Below, piece by piece: positions 1-63,559 of a stretch of 64,000 bases of DNA (positions are counted from its first letter, which is position 1; each line of letters starts with the position of its first letter). The DNA comes from Schistosoma haematobium. Its lineage: Eukaryota > Platyhelminthes > Trematoda > Strigeidida > Schistosomatidae. The stretch lies in the NCBI RefSeq assembly GCF_000699445.3, contig NC_067201.1, positions 13,199,501 to 13,263,500 of the forward strand, given 5' to 3'. The notes under the pieces were generated by a model that saw nothing but the letters and a program-made list of their open reading frames with translations, searched no databases and had not been told where the DNA came from. A program made the translations under genes and the position numbers.

Positions 1-52644
<52,644 letters not shown>

Positions 52645-52662
52645 ATTTTTCTAATTATAAGA

Positions 52663-52668
52663 AATAAA
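52663..52668 (+). promoter_or_regulatory. possible polyadenylation signal AATAAA
   Basis: AATAAA lies 19 bases after the WDR7 stop. If used, the 3' UTR would be very short; AT-rich sequence follows, so other signals further down are equally possible. Confidence 0.3.
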
Positions 52669-53063
52669 CAAATATTTGTTTATTTATCTGTTCATCTATT
52701 TCATTTATTTGTTCATGCTTCTTCTTTCATTTCTGGCTCTTTTGTTGTTTATCATTATCATTGTATTATCATATAATGGTTTGTTATTATTGTTATTAAT
52801 AATTACAACAATCAAGCATTACATTTAATGCCAGGAAACTACTTTTGAAGGGAAAAGCAAATTGATAAATCAGAGAATCTGATAAATTCGCACACACACA
52901 TACATACAAACACGCAATACTTCTGCATTCCTTGTAATCAGTATAAAACTGGGGATTAAAAATAGAGAGATAATATATCCTGTTGATTTTCTGTTATTAT
53001 GATTATTATAATTGTTATTGTGGATTACACAAATTATAATTGCAAATTATACATTCCTCTTAT

Positions 53064-53102
<39 letters not shown>

Positions 53103-54355
53103 GTAGTAGTAGTAGTAGTAGTAGTATTATTAGTATTATTATTATCACAATCATCACTAATTTATACACATATATTCATGTAGAGTAACCAAATGTAGGT
53201 GATGTACAATTATCTGAATTATGAATGATTCATTATGGTGAACAGGAAAAAAATGTTTGCTAATTTGTTCCATTATCTTTTACCTGTAATTATTTGTCTC
53301 TTCTTTCTTGATAGGCGTTAATTCTCACATTTTACCGAATCACCAAATTAACGGACCTACCCCCCACACACTTTTTTATCATTTATTTTGCATAGTACTC
53401 ACAAAATTGTTAGTAGTTTGTCTTGAAAATAATAAGTTAACAGTGAGATTACTGCATAGTATTTACTTATTGACACACTTCTATGTTTGATTAGTGTGTT
53501 TAGCTAAATCTTTGTTTCTCTTTTTTTCCTTAGTTTATAAAATTACCTTATTTATCTTGTTCTTCTCATCACTAGCTTGTTGTATCTACCAAAAAAGAGA
53601 AGTCATAATAGTGGTGGCAGTATCAACGATAGGAATGGTGTTATTAGATGTTAACTCGTCTTTTTTTAGTTTGAGTTGAACTTTTCTGTGATTGCTAAGC
53701 ATATTTTCATTATTCAAGTTACATCAGTAAATGTGCAGTAATAGCAGGTCTGTGATTAATTCACCTTCACTATTTATGTTATTTGAGTTTTTCTTTTCTT
53801 TCTTTTTGATTGACTTTTGTCGTCAAATGTATACATGGCTTTGTTTTGTGTGTGTACGTTTCAGCCTTTTTTTGTACTTATCTCTCCTTTTCTCATTCTG
53901 TTTGACTTCATTGCCATTCCTTGTTCTTGTTTATTAATTGAGTTGTATACAAAATGAGAGAAACATTTGTATTTATCCTATGTCTTCTCTGTATCTTTTC
54001 TTTCACATGTTTATTTACATTTACTAACCCCTTTTTTATGTTTATGACAATAGAAAGATTAACTAGTTGTTTTATTCCGTTTTTTGAGTTTGTTCTTGTT
54101 ATACTTCGTCTCTGATTCTCTCTGCCTTTTTCTCCCGATTGACTTAATTGTGGTTTTGAGTAATTCAGGAAAATATCCTATATATATATACATGAAATAT
54201 ACTCAAGAAATATATAGCTGACAGTTAATGTGTTTTCTCTTCAACTTCTCATTTAAAGAATGCATATGAAAACTGTCCAAAAGTATAAAGGTGTTGATGC
54301 TTCTCTGTTACATCAGTCTTTCTTATGCTGTTAATAAATATCAGTTATTTGTTGT
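52669..54355. other. 3' flank of WDR7, no gene recognised
   Basis: T-rich sequence with a compound (ATT)n(AGT)n repeat at 53066-53145. Short frames here are hydrophobic by T-richness alone. Part may be 3' UTR. Confidence 0.4.
53066..53145. repeat. (ATT)n/(AGT)n compound microsatellite
   Basis: A trinucleotide repeat that changes from ATT to AGT and back. Confidence 0.95.
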
Positions 54356-54359
54356 CAAT

Positions 54360-54540
54360 ACAAAACGGAGCGATGTATCAACGGTTAAGGCGTTCAAATT
54401 ACAACTACTTATTCTCATGTTTGAACTCTGCTCTACCTATGTTGGCTTAGGCGACCAAATGGTATCATTGGTTCTCATACTTAGGATTTGAATTGAAGCC
54501 AAGTACATGAATCTGTACCTCGTAAATGAATGTTATTGCA
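54360..54540 (+). repeat. tRNA-like SINE, second family (copy 5)
   Basis: GGAGCGATGTATCAACGGTT, AAGGCGTTCAAATTACAAC, GTATCATTGGTTCTCATAC, GTACATGAATCTGTACCTCG. Confidence 0.65.
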
Positions 54541-55003
54541 TCCAATAAATTGCACCACAATGTCAAGTCTCTTGAGACATTGTGACTATAATGCATAGAC
54601 TTCATCTGTAGCATTCGGTCTTGCCTTGAAAAACAATTGAAATAAAAAAAGCATATCCTTCAAATAATAGAATAAACCTTAAAATCAATCTTACTATACC
54701 ACTGTATAAACCCGATCTCGTATTAATGTCTTGATGTTATTTTGTATTTCGAACTCGAAAAATTCTAAACACGAGTGAATTCTTTTGTTTACAAACTCTC
54801 TGAAAAATTATCACTAGAACTGACATATATCAGTTATCAGTGTTGTTGGGTTAGTTTGGAAAAATTACGATTGTTTTATCACTGGGTGGTGATCAATCTC
54901 AGGTCCTTCTTAGTGCGGACTGAATCCTATCGACCAAGTTGCAATGTGGTCACCATTGCGTGTACTATATTGAGATAAGATAGTGGTTGGTGGTAGTCAA
55001 CGG

Positions 55004-55078
55004 GAAACCCTGGACCTAGGTTACAGGTAAACCTTGCTGACGAGTGCCAAATAGCACGAAACCTAGGTTTAGGGTTTC
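55004..55078 (+). ncRNA. hammerhead ribozyme, complete by inspection
   Basis: Plus strand: CTGACGA (55037-55043), stem II GTGC/GCAC with loop CAAATA (55044-55057), GAAA (55058-55061), stem III ACC TA GGT (55061-55068), cleavage triplet GTT ending at 55069. Stem I is 8 pairs: AAACCTTG (55029-55036) with TAGGGTTT (55070-55077), two of them G-U. The triplet GUU is allowed (NUH) though usually slower than GUC. The flanks 55004-55022 and 55060-55078 are inverted copies of each other (17 of 19), so a competing long hairpin is possible. No pol III start is seen close by. Confidence 0.8.
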
Positions 55079-55594
55079 GAAGAAGAACCAATATACATAA
55101 TGAATCTAGAAGTGTAAATTACCTAACTAGTACTAATACTAATATATATGAATCTTTAATCCTTAAATCATTCCCATTGAATAATCATTTAAGCAATGAA
55201 TAACCTTTGAAAAAATTTTCTTCAAAAATAAAATACAAAAGCGAAAAAACATTTATCATTCATTTAAGGGAAAACAATACAACATTTCTTTCACCAATAT
55301 TCAAACACATTTACTGACCATCCATCCTAATATACGCTACACTATATGATATTGATCATGTTCAAAGGTTTCTTTTATTGTTGTTGTTGTTGCTGCTGTT
55401 GTTAATTTAAACACTTGTGTAACGTTTAATTTCAATGGTACATCTGTTTACTAAACTAGTAGAATATAATCATGAATCACCAATCATTTAATACAAGTGC
55501 AATTAACAAATGTTAATCTAGTAAGAAAAATTTTAATCTTTATTATAAGTAGTATATATTGTGGATTATTATTAACTAGACAAGCATTAAAAAA

Positions 55595-55672
55595 AATAAA
55601 AAGTACTAGGATAGTTGTTTTGGTTTAGTATTGGGACTTGGCAATAGTGTACATTTACTAATCTAGTAGAGA
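55595..55672 (-). repeat. family 1 SINE fragment
   Basis: Minus strand: AAATGTACACTATTGCCAAG, TCCCAATACTAAACCAAAAC, CCTAGTACTT. Confidence 0.4.
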
Positions 55673-56235
55673 TATTATTTATTTATTTATTTTTATTTGA
55701 ACACATCAATATTGGTACAAAGGGGTACCGAATACATATGTGCCATACAACTCACTTGATTTGTGTGTGGGTTGTGATACTGCCTGGGTGCCCATACTGA
55801 AACAGGTGGTTTTCTCAGAGGGTCACACCCGGAACCTTCGACCTAAAGGTATGATCCATAAGGCAGTGGAGTAACGTCAGGAGATGCAGTCCCATGTTGG
55901 CCGGTGACCAACAATTGTTTCATACACTATTCGTTCCCTCAGAATACTGGAACCTATGTGCACCAGTGATTTGGAATCAGGGTTTTCCAACTTCCCTAGG
56001 TGAACTGTCCGTGTTCACCAACCCGGTTAAAGAATCAGACATTCACTTTTCGTCCACTCGATTTCGTAAACAACACCTCAGACACAAAAAGGCAGAGAGT
56101 AGGACTTCTCTGGCAGTGGTTGTATACACGTGGCCATGTGAGACCATTTCGAGAAGGAGAGTGGACTTTCCCCACCGTTGGCCATACCAGGGCATTTGGC
56201 GGCTTCAAATATCAATGCGTTACTTACTAAATTCG
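55673..56235 (+). repeat. dispersed repeat family 3 (copy 4, longest)
   Basis: ATTGGTACAAAGGGGTACCG, CAGGTGGTTTTCTCAGAGGG, GTCAGGAGATGCAGTCCCAT and AATCAGGGTTTTCCAACTTC, continuing into a GC-richer part with ACGTGGCCATGTGAGACC. Overlapping short frames inside are not convincing genes. Confidence 0.65.
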
Positions 56236-56239
56236 TAAT

Positions 56240-57235
56240 CTAATCAATGAAAATTTAATAATCTCTACAAAACCTCTAAACTATTAATTGCAGATATTTG
56301 ATATTACATATACCAAAAGTGATTAATCAAAGTTGAATCATTAACATCAACAGTTGTCGGATTCGAACACTTGAAAATAAATAATAATCTTTTATGTAAC
56401 AGAAATTTCAATGAAAATCTATTGCATAACTTGAAACCAATCTATATCATTTCGGCATATGAATGAATTTAATGAATGTTGAACATGCTGGTGTTCAAAG
56501 CTTGTAAAAAGTCTTAATAACAATAATAATAATAATAAGCGCTGGTTTAAACCACTGACCTAATTTGGCCTGTTATGATATGTAATAGCAAATTAAAAGA
56601 GTTTGTTTGACTAGTACAACTACAACAACATGTTTATTGACATATACATCTAGAATAAATACATATGTATAAGAGTTATAAATATTGTATCTAAGTGAAA
56701 TAAGGAATTTATATTGGCCATTGAAGTTGTTGCATGAATAATTCAATGTAATGAAGTTAATAATTCTAATTATTTATTTAAACACAATAAAATTATGAAA
56801 GTTGAAACAGATTTCTGGGTTGTATGTGTTACAGTAATTATTGATCCATATAATGGAATCATATATTTAATCAATTGGTTAGTTAGTTAGTTAGTACCAA
56901 TGATTATTTAAGAGAAGAAATGAAATTGAAAAAATAAGACTAAAATGAAAGTTATTCTTTTTTTTTGTATGTTGGGTGTAATCATAATCAAGTTGTTTAG
57001 TTGTTAACATTGCCTTCCTGGGTACATGATGTAATAGATAAAGTTTTTAATTTTGATATTAGATAGGTCGTGTTCAAATCACTCAAGGACTGTCAGTTCT
57101 CTCTTGTGATCGTAAATCACTTTTGGTAGTAAGGGCCGGCTAAAATAAAGTCTAAGGTCTGAGTTTCCTACAAGATCATTGTCATAAAATAGTACATGTA
57201 ATATCAAGGCATTTGGACTGATAGCCACATAATTA
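56240..57235. other. no gene or repeat recognised
   Basis: AT-rich with short (AAT)n and (TTAG)n tracts near 56525 and 56878. Confidence 0.45.
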
Positions 57236-57239
57236 CACT

Positions 57240-58113
57240 TATGATTACTTACATAGTTACTTACACCTGTTACTCCCAATGGAGCATAGGCCGCCTACCA
57301 GCATTCTCCGACCCACTCTGTCATGGGCCTCCCTTTCTAGTTCTATCCAATTCTTGTTCATTTTTCTCATGTCTATCTCCATTTCCCGTCGTAATGTGTG
57401 TTTTGGTCTTCCTCTCCTCCTTTGGCCTCGAGGATTCCAAGTCAGGGCTTGGCTCGTGACGCGGTTGGGTGCTTTCCTCAATGTGTGTCCTATCCAATTC
57501 CAGCGCTTCTTCCTCATTTCTTCCTCATCTGGAATCTGGTTTGTTCTCTCCCATAGTAGGTTGTTGCTAATAGTTTCCGGTCAACGGATCCAAAGTATTT
57601 TGCATATACACTTGTATCTTCTGGATGATGCCTTTCATAGTTCTCCAAGTTTCCGACCCACAAAGCAGAACTGTCTTGAGATTTGTGTTGGTTGATAGTT
57701 GTTGTAAGTTCCAGATGTTCTTCAGTTGTAGACATACTACTGTTGCTTTGCTGATCCCTGCCTTCACATCTGGATTGGATCCATCGTGTTCATCAATGAT
57801 ACTGCCCAGATATGTAAAGGTTTCCACATCTCCCAAAGCTTCTCCCTCAAGTGTGATTCGCTTAGTGCATGCAGTGTTGTATCGGAGAATCTTGCTTTTC
57901 CCTTTGTATATGCTGAGACCTACTGCTGCTGCTACACCAGTTGTTTTCACCTACATTTGTTGGTGTGCATGCAGTAAAGGAGCCAGAACATCTGCGAAGT
58001 GTTATCCGTCCAGCTGCATCCTAGTTGTCCACTGTATCCCATGCTTCCATACAGATGTTGTTGTCTCTATAATTTAGTCGATCACCAGGAGAACGAGAAA
58101 TGGTGAGAGTAAA
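57240..58113 (-). mobile_element. RTE-like LINE, copy D, truncated at both ends of RT
   Basis: Minus strand: [80 protein letters not shown] is not intact and frames are broken. The 3' tail is only two or three TTAC-like units. Confidence 0.8.
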
Positions 58114-58609
58114 CAACAACGTTAATGATTAGACAAATATAATAATAGCTATTGCTTATTGATTAATCATTTTAAACATCGACAGAGAGCCAAATAAACC
58201 ATCAGTAAATGAGTAGCAAAAACCCGGCCCAAGACAAGTGATAATGTGATTTCAAGTTCTATATTGATCTTAAATCCCTTGTAAACTATAGATATTATCT
58301 TACCGATGAGTACAAAATGTGTATCTATAAAAATTCCTATCAATCTTCTTCAACTATCTAACATTACCATAGATGATTGTTTTAGTAGTGGCATTTAGAT
58401 AAATAGACAACGCTTATAAAGATACACATGAAAATCGAATAAATTAAAAGAAAAAGGAGTCGGTGTAAATTTTAATTCATTCATCAAATGAACTTATCAA
58501 TGTACATAAACACACTTAGCAAATATAGTGAACTATGGTTTTTATGTTACAATATCTAACTAGTTACATAGGTGTTGTTCGTTGTTGTGCAAAAAAAAGA
58601 TAAAGAAAT

Positions 58610-58867
58610 TTAGCAGTCTGTAAACAATGTAGGCTTGTATCTATATACGTTATAAAATTGTAAACATTCGTTAAGGAAAAACAAAACAATCACAACACAT
58701 TTCAAAACAAATAAAAAAACATTTTTTTGTTGTGACGATTGAAGAAGTTCTGTAAGTATCATTGCGAAGGTTAGATTTGGTAATTTAATACAACCCTTCA
58801 TTTTGATGTTAATTAAATCGGATGATGTTATCGACGGGTTCACCAATTTTGTAGCTCGATATTTCAT
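58610..58867 (-). CDS. hypothetical 85-codon open frame, doubtful
   Basis: Begins with ATG and ends in TAA. It has a polar first half (MKYRATKLVNPS, IKMKGCIKLPNLTF) and one hydrophobic segment VFLFVLKCVVIVLFFL near residues 50-66. I recognise no family and no splice acceptor upstream, so it may be chance. Confidence 0.15.
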   Translation of the reverse strand: MKYRATKLVNPSITSSDLINIKMKGCIKLPNLTFAMILTELLQSSQQKNVFLFVLKCVVIVLFFLNECLQFYNVYRYKPTLFTDC

Positions 58868-58915
58868 TCCAAATAGACCATATAAATGAGTGCTGTCGAA
58901 AAAAAATATATCATC

Positions 58916-59301
58916 AACCCTCGTATATAATTATCGACTTAATCCGCGTTCGTCTATAACGGAATTAAATAAGTCAAGTATGAGAATGGATCTTGAATAC
59001 GTATACTATTTTGTCCAATCGTTGATCAGAACAGACAGTCAGAGATACGAAGTGAAATGAGGCGCAGTGAAAAAGTTGGCTGAGCCAACTTCCACTTAAT
59101 CAAGCGTTAATCAATATTTATAGACAGATAAAAATAAGTTACAGACATGTAATGAATGGGATATGAAGTGCACATACATACGCTCAAGGTTGATAAGCGA
59201 ATAAGTGACAAGCTCAAAATGTGACTCAAGAATAATGGATATATTGGCCTGTCCAGAAGCTAGAATAAGTTATGTGTGTTTCACATAGTAACCGAGACTA
59301 C
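58916..59301 (+). repeat. dispersed repeat pair, copy 2
   Basis: Collinear with 2577-2974 with several short deletions; shares AATCGTTGATCAGAACA, CTTAATCAAGCGTTAATC and the end TTATGTGTGTTTCACATAG. Confidence 0.7.
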
Positions 59302-59806
59302 TGAGCATTAAATAAATTATTTATGCTAATGAAATACCATATATATATATTATCGGTTTGGAAAACGAATATCTGATGTTTCGTGATCAATCAGTTCAGA
59401 GTACAATACAATGCATATCGTTCAAAATGCTATGAAAAGTTTTCCAAAGCCTTTGATTATCTGGTTGTAAATTGAATATTTTCAAGTTTTTTTGTTGTTG
59501 AGAGTTTTTAAGATGGTTATATGCATCTTGTAATAAAATTTTATTGTTTACATTATGCTTAACTGTCCATTCAACCTGTTACTGAATAACTTTGTATTGT
59601 CTTGGCTGATAATTTTGAACTTGACCTCATGAAATTGTCGTGAGGTACACCAAACTAGGACAAAACATCTTTTTTTTCTTAGATTTCCAAGTAGACTTTA
59701 CTTTTTTAATATAAATTAGTTTTAAAATAATTATTGTACTTTGTACTATAGGTTATTAATGATACTAAATTGAAAGTCACCTGTTTCCATTACTATTACT
59801 AAGCAG

Positions 59807-60326
59807 TGTTATGTTTTTTGACCTTCTGAATGATATCACGTGCTCAGTTGCTAATTAGAATCGTAATTCTGATTTGGTCTGTTATTCACTCTATGGCTTA
59901 GTGTTTCGGTCCTAACCACTTACACGTCCTAACAGCGCTACTGACCTTCAACCATAAGCTATGTTCCCGCTGATACTCGATTAGCTAGTTCCTTACTATG
60001 ACCAGCTTTTGAGTTCAGAAGTAGGAACTAGCCTCTACTAGACTACATTTCAAATAGACATGGTGAACCACACCAAACTATAAAGTAAAAATTAATAATT
60101 ATGCATGAGCAAGCCAATGTTGGCTGTGAATGGGGGAGACTATAAATAATAGACTGGAAACAAAAGAGTAATAACATAGGTTAGTCAAGCGTTTATGATT
60201 AACAGAATACATAGACATAATAATCTAGTTTCCCAATAATTATGCAATAAGAAGATATATAATGATAATAATCCATCAATTAGTTTTGAAAGTCACCATT
60301 CCTTCAGTCTTCGCGATGACATAACA
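59807..60326 (+). mobile_element. solo LTR
   Basis: TGTTATG at the start and ATAACA at the end, flanked by AGCAG (59802-59806) and AGAAG (60327-60331), a duplication with one change. Shares TGGCTGTGAATGGGGGAGAC and GTCACCATTCCTTCAGTC with its relatives. Confidence 0.75.
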
Positions 60327-60684
60327 AGAAGTAAAAATAACACATCCTCTTAAAATTCGAAAGTTAGCTGAGTCATTGATAAGCGTGTACATTTCAGTTT
60401 AAAAAAATTTTTATCGCCTTTGTTATCATGTGTCGCCATCTGAGTTCGATTACTGATACAGAAATTTCCTATATGCTAGACTAGCCAGCTACTTCAGTGA
60501 GAAAATTATGAATAGGAAGAAAGCATTTACTGTCTACCCGAATCCACAATTCATGTACAACTCATCCAAAAATATATTGGTTTCAAGTTTAAATTCGAAT
60601 GGTTTATGAAGTTATTGAAATCATCGAAATAATTTTTCCTAATAAAGATCAAAAGGTTAAACAATATCAAATTATAGTTCAGTC

Positions 60685-60945
60685 ATGGGTAAAGTTGTTG
60701 TGAACGAGAACACAAATGAGGACAGTCGAACACAAATTACAAAATCTCTTAGTAAATTATGAGAACCATACAGTAGATTCTTTATTTGCAAAATGTCATT
60801 CACTTGTCTCAGACTTGACTGATTCTTCTTTCCACACCAATCACTCTCTGTTCTCATTGTCTTTTCATAGATCTTCTTAACCTTCTGCCACTAGGCATTT
60901 CACTTTGGATTGATGACACATACTACTTATATCTGTCGACACAAC
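60685..60945 (+). repeat. dispersed repeat R-A (copy 4)
   Basis: GTGAACGAGAACACAAATGA, GAGAACCATACAGTAGATTC and ATCTGTCGACACAA; directly before the GC-rich segment. Confidence 0.65.
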
Positions 60946-60973
60946 CCTCGTTTAAAGCAGTCGTTCTGGCGAT

Positions 60974-61345
60974 AGTTATGCTCGCCGTGCCACTTTCTTC
61001 TTTTCTGAAGTCTATGCCATGCCTTCCGTCAAAATATCGAGTCTGCGGCGCGCTGACCTCCATAGCTCCATCGACCTGTCGAGCCACCAAAATCCCATAT
61101 CCACACGGCAACCAGGACGTTCAACAACTGCACTTCAGCAACCTGATGAGCCATCTACATCCAATGTCCGCCCAGCAGCTGCACTTCCCACCGCTCCTCT
61201 CCGTCGACAGCATCCGCTACAGCCAAAGCCACCCCCCCACGACACTCCACTCGACGTCACCTCCTCTCACCGAACCGCTCCAGTTAGCACTTCAGCTCCA
61301 GATCCGCAATGGAGTTTTCAGAACAATACACTTGTTTCCTCCTGA
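60974..61345 (+). other. GC-rich segment with open frame, origin unknown
   Basis: Distinctly GC-richer than the rest of the window. The frame from 60974 (ATG at 61019) runs to 61345 and encodes a basic Ser/Pro/Thr/Gln/Arg-rich chain (SLRRADLHSS, RPAAALPTAPLRRQHPLQPK). A second frame 60978-61355 is also open. It resembles the low-complexity first ORF of retroelements, but no zinc knuckle or other motif is visible. Confidence 0.35.
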
Positions 61346-61384
61346 TTGGCAGTGACACGAAATGTAATAAACGTGAATACTAGT

Positions 61385-61485
61385 GAAAACAATCGATCGT
61401 ATTTCAATACAAAAATTACAGGATCGCTTAATAAAATCTAAGAACCATACATTAAATTCTTCAACATTACTACACTTAAGATTGT
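61385..61485 (+). repeat. dispersed repeat R-A (fragment)
   Basis: ACAAAAATTACAGGATCGCT and AAGAACCATACATTAAATTC; the same start as at 510-560, so the GC-rich segment sits between two direct copies. Confidence 0.5.
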
Positions 61486-61603
61486 AGATACATCTTACTA
61501 ACAGTTGTCTAATTGGTAACATATAACTTGAGTACAAGGAATTTTATGAATTATCCTTTCATCGTTTAATATTAAAATATAATACATACAATATTGAATA
61601 AGT

Positions 61604-62080
61604 TGTTATGGCCCAAAGCCGCCAATCAGAAGCATCAAATTATCGATCGGACCAAGGACGCGTAAAACACGTGCGAACAGCCTAGAGTCCTGATTGGTCC
61701 TGCTTTCCGCCTAGCCCAGGCAGTTAAGTTCAGAACACCAGTCCGAGCCTCTGCGATATGAATCATTATATTTCAAACATACTGAGTTTATACAACAATC
61801 AAACAGACCATAACGTAGCATAAAATAGAAAATAACATTTGTACAAAATTTGGCCAAATGTGGCTGTGAATGTGGGAGACAGTGACTAGTAGACAGGGCA
61901 TAATTCAAGAATGGTAAAACGTATACTAACGGATCATAGATCAAAATCAAGTTTATAAAAAAGGAAGAGGAATATGAATAGTTAAGTTATTTAACAATTA
62001 TACGATAAAAATATACTCATAATATTGGTCTATAAAAGGATCCCAAAGTTACCATTCATTATGTTTATCGGGACCTAACA
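61604..62080 (+). mobile_element. solo LTR with perfect 5-base target duplication
   Basis: 477 bp, TGTTATGG...CCTAACA, flanked by TAAGT at 61599-61603 and 62081-62085. The short inverted ends TGTTA/TAACA and the 5-base duplication are typical of LTR retrotransposons. No internal region with gag-pol adjoins it. Confidence 0.88.
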
Positions 62081-62574
62081 TAAGTATTCAAATAAAAAAC
62101 TAATTTAGTAACAATTTTGTAAATTATTTAATTTTCCAATACCTTTTTCTTTTGACAATTTGGGTTATACAGTTTAATGTCCCATTTAATGTGATATTTT
62201 CTTCTTTTTAAATAAATCAAACCCAATAAATGATAAAAACAAATATGTTTCCCGATATGATCTGTCAGATATGACAGATTCTTTTTGCTTTTCTTTCTTG
62301 TCTTTTTTTTCATTTCATTTATCCCAAATTATTGACTTTATGCCACAAAAATGAGATAAGATTTATAAAATCACAATATGAAGTATAAAGTTCACCATCA
62401 CCATAATCATCATCATCATCATTCAAGATCATGATTGTTTGCTTAATATTGTTTAAATTAATAAAGTTAGCGTGTACAATAGAAAGATGGCGAGATTTAG
62501 AGCTTATTATCAAGGGTTTTTTTTGAAGATTTTAGTAATTTAATAATTGAATTCATGATTCAATTAGGGCTAGA

Positions 62575-62870
62575 TCATCATAGGAAACCTGAAAGCACTG
62601 GACTGCCGTTTCATCTTAGTGTGGGATCCCTCAGCATCGTGTGCATCCACGATTACACATTAACACCACTGGACGCTGGCCGGCCTAGTGGTCTTGAGGT
62701 TAAGTGTTCTCGCGCAATACCGATAGGTCGTGGATTCGAATCCTGCGGGCGGGATAGTGAATGCGCATTTCTGAGGAGTCCCATACTATGATGAAAAGGA
62801 TGTCCAGTGCTTCCGAGTTTTCAGTGGTGGTCTAGCTTTAATTGACTCACGAATTCAACTATAAAATTGA
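62575..62870. repeat. family 1 SINE, inverted dimer with intact core bases
   Basis: 62575-62665 is minus-strand body (GATGCTGAGGGATCCCACAC). 62680-62870 is a plus-strand full copy: head GGCCTAGTGGTCTTGAGGTT, B box GGATTCGAATCC, then CTGAGGA, GTCC CATACTA TGAT, GAAA, GATGTCC, tail GTGGTCTAGC. Stem I is unpaired and stem II is half broken. Confidence 0.75.
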
Positions 62871-62879
62871 TAAATTATT

Positions 62880-63180
62880 AGTTAAAAAATGAAATCAAGC
62901 AACTGTATTTCTTAAATATTTATTTAAAATGAACAATAAATTTGTTATCAATGATGTATTCAAAAACTGTCTGAGATTACCTTAATTTGATATTGTGGTT
63001 TGCTAAATATAACTATGGATACTTAAGTTAATGACAGTGATGCGTTGATATTTCGAGTATGGATGTAGCAAACTGATATTTATTGAAGATAAATTCAAAA
63101 CATGAACTTTCAAGTGTAAAAGAGTGTTTCATGTATCTAAAAATTTATTAACAGATGCTGTGCACTTTTCTCGGCTCTGA
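62880..63180. other. no feature recognised
   Basis: AT-rich sequence between the SINE and the histone copy. Confidence 0.45.
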
Positions 63181-63186
63181 CGGACA

Positions 63187-63375
63187 ATGAGTGGAAGTGG
63201 TAATGGTGGGAAGTCTCGTGCTAAGGCCAAAACGCAATGAGCCCATGCTAGTCTGCAGTTCCCATTTGGTTGTGTCCATCGACTCCTTTGCAAGGGTAAC
63301 TATACAGAGCGTGTCGGAGCTGATGCCTCTGTTTATTTCGCAGCTGTGCTTCGATTTTGGTGCTTTGTATGAATG
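63187..63375 (+). pseudogene. histone H2A pseudogene, 5' half
   Basis: ATG at 63187 gives MSGSGNGGKSRAKAKTQ then a TGA at 63238-63240. The frame continues [35 protein letters not shown]. Each block matches the N-terminal half of H2A ([50 protein letters not shown]) with Arg-to-Cys and Gly-to-Asp type changes. The match ends after AAVL with a shift and stop. GC content is higher than the flanks, as in histone genes. No introns are expected, so retrocopy or gene-cluster remnant cannot be told apart. Confidence 0.88.
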
Positions 63376-63512
63376 AATAATGTACTATTTACTGGCGGGA
63401 AAGTAGGACGGGAGAAGAACAATGAAACGGTGGATAGGGCTTATCAAATACATTTGTACATTGGTTTTAATTATAATGACAAGAAGATTGCGTATGTTTG
63501 TTAGTAATGAAC

Positions 63513-63513
63513 C

Positions 63514-63551
<38 letters not shown>
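63513..63551. repeat. (AAT)n microsatellite
   Basis: Pure AAT repeat. Confidence 0.95.
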
Positions 63552-63559
63552 CAGCAAAT

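Noticed and set aside
55894..56238. 114-codon gene
   Set aside because: Lies in dispersed repeat family 3; no motif, and a second overlapping frame is equally open.
59807..62080. One LTR retrotransposon with two LTRs
   Set aside because: Each LTR has its own different target duplication and the space between lacks gag-pol, so they are two solo LTRs.
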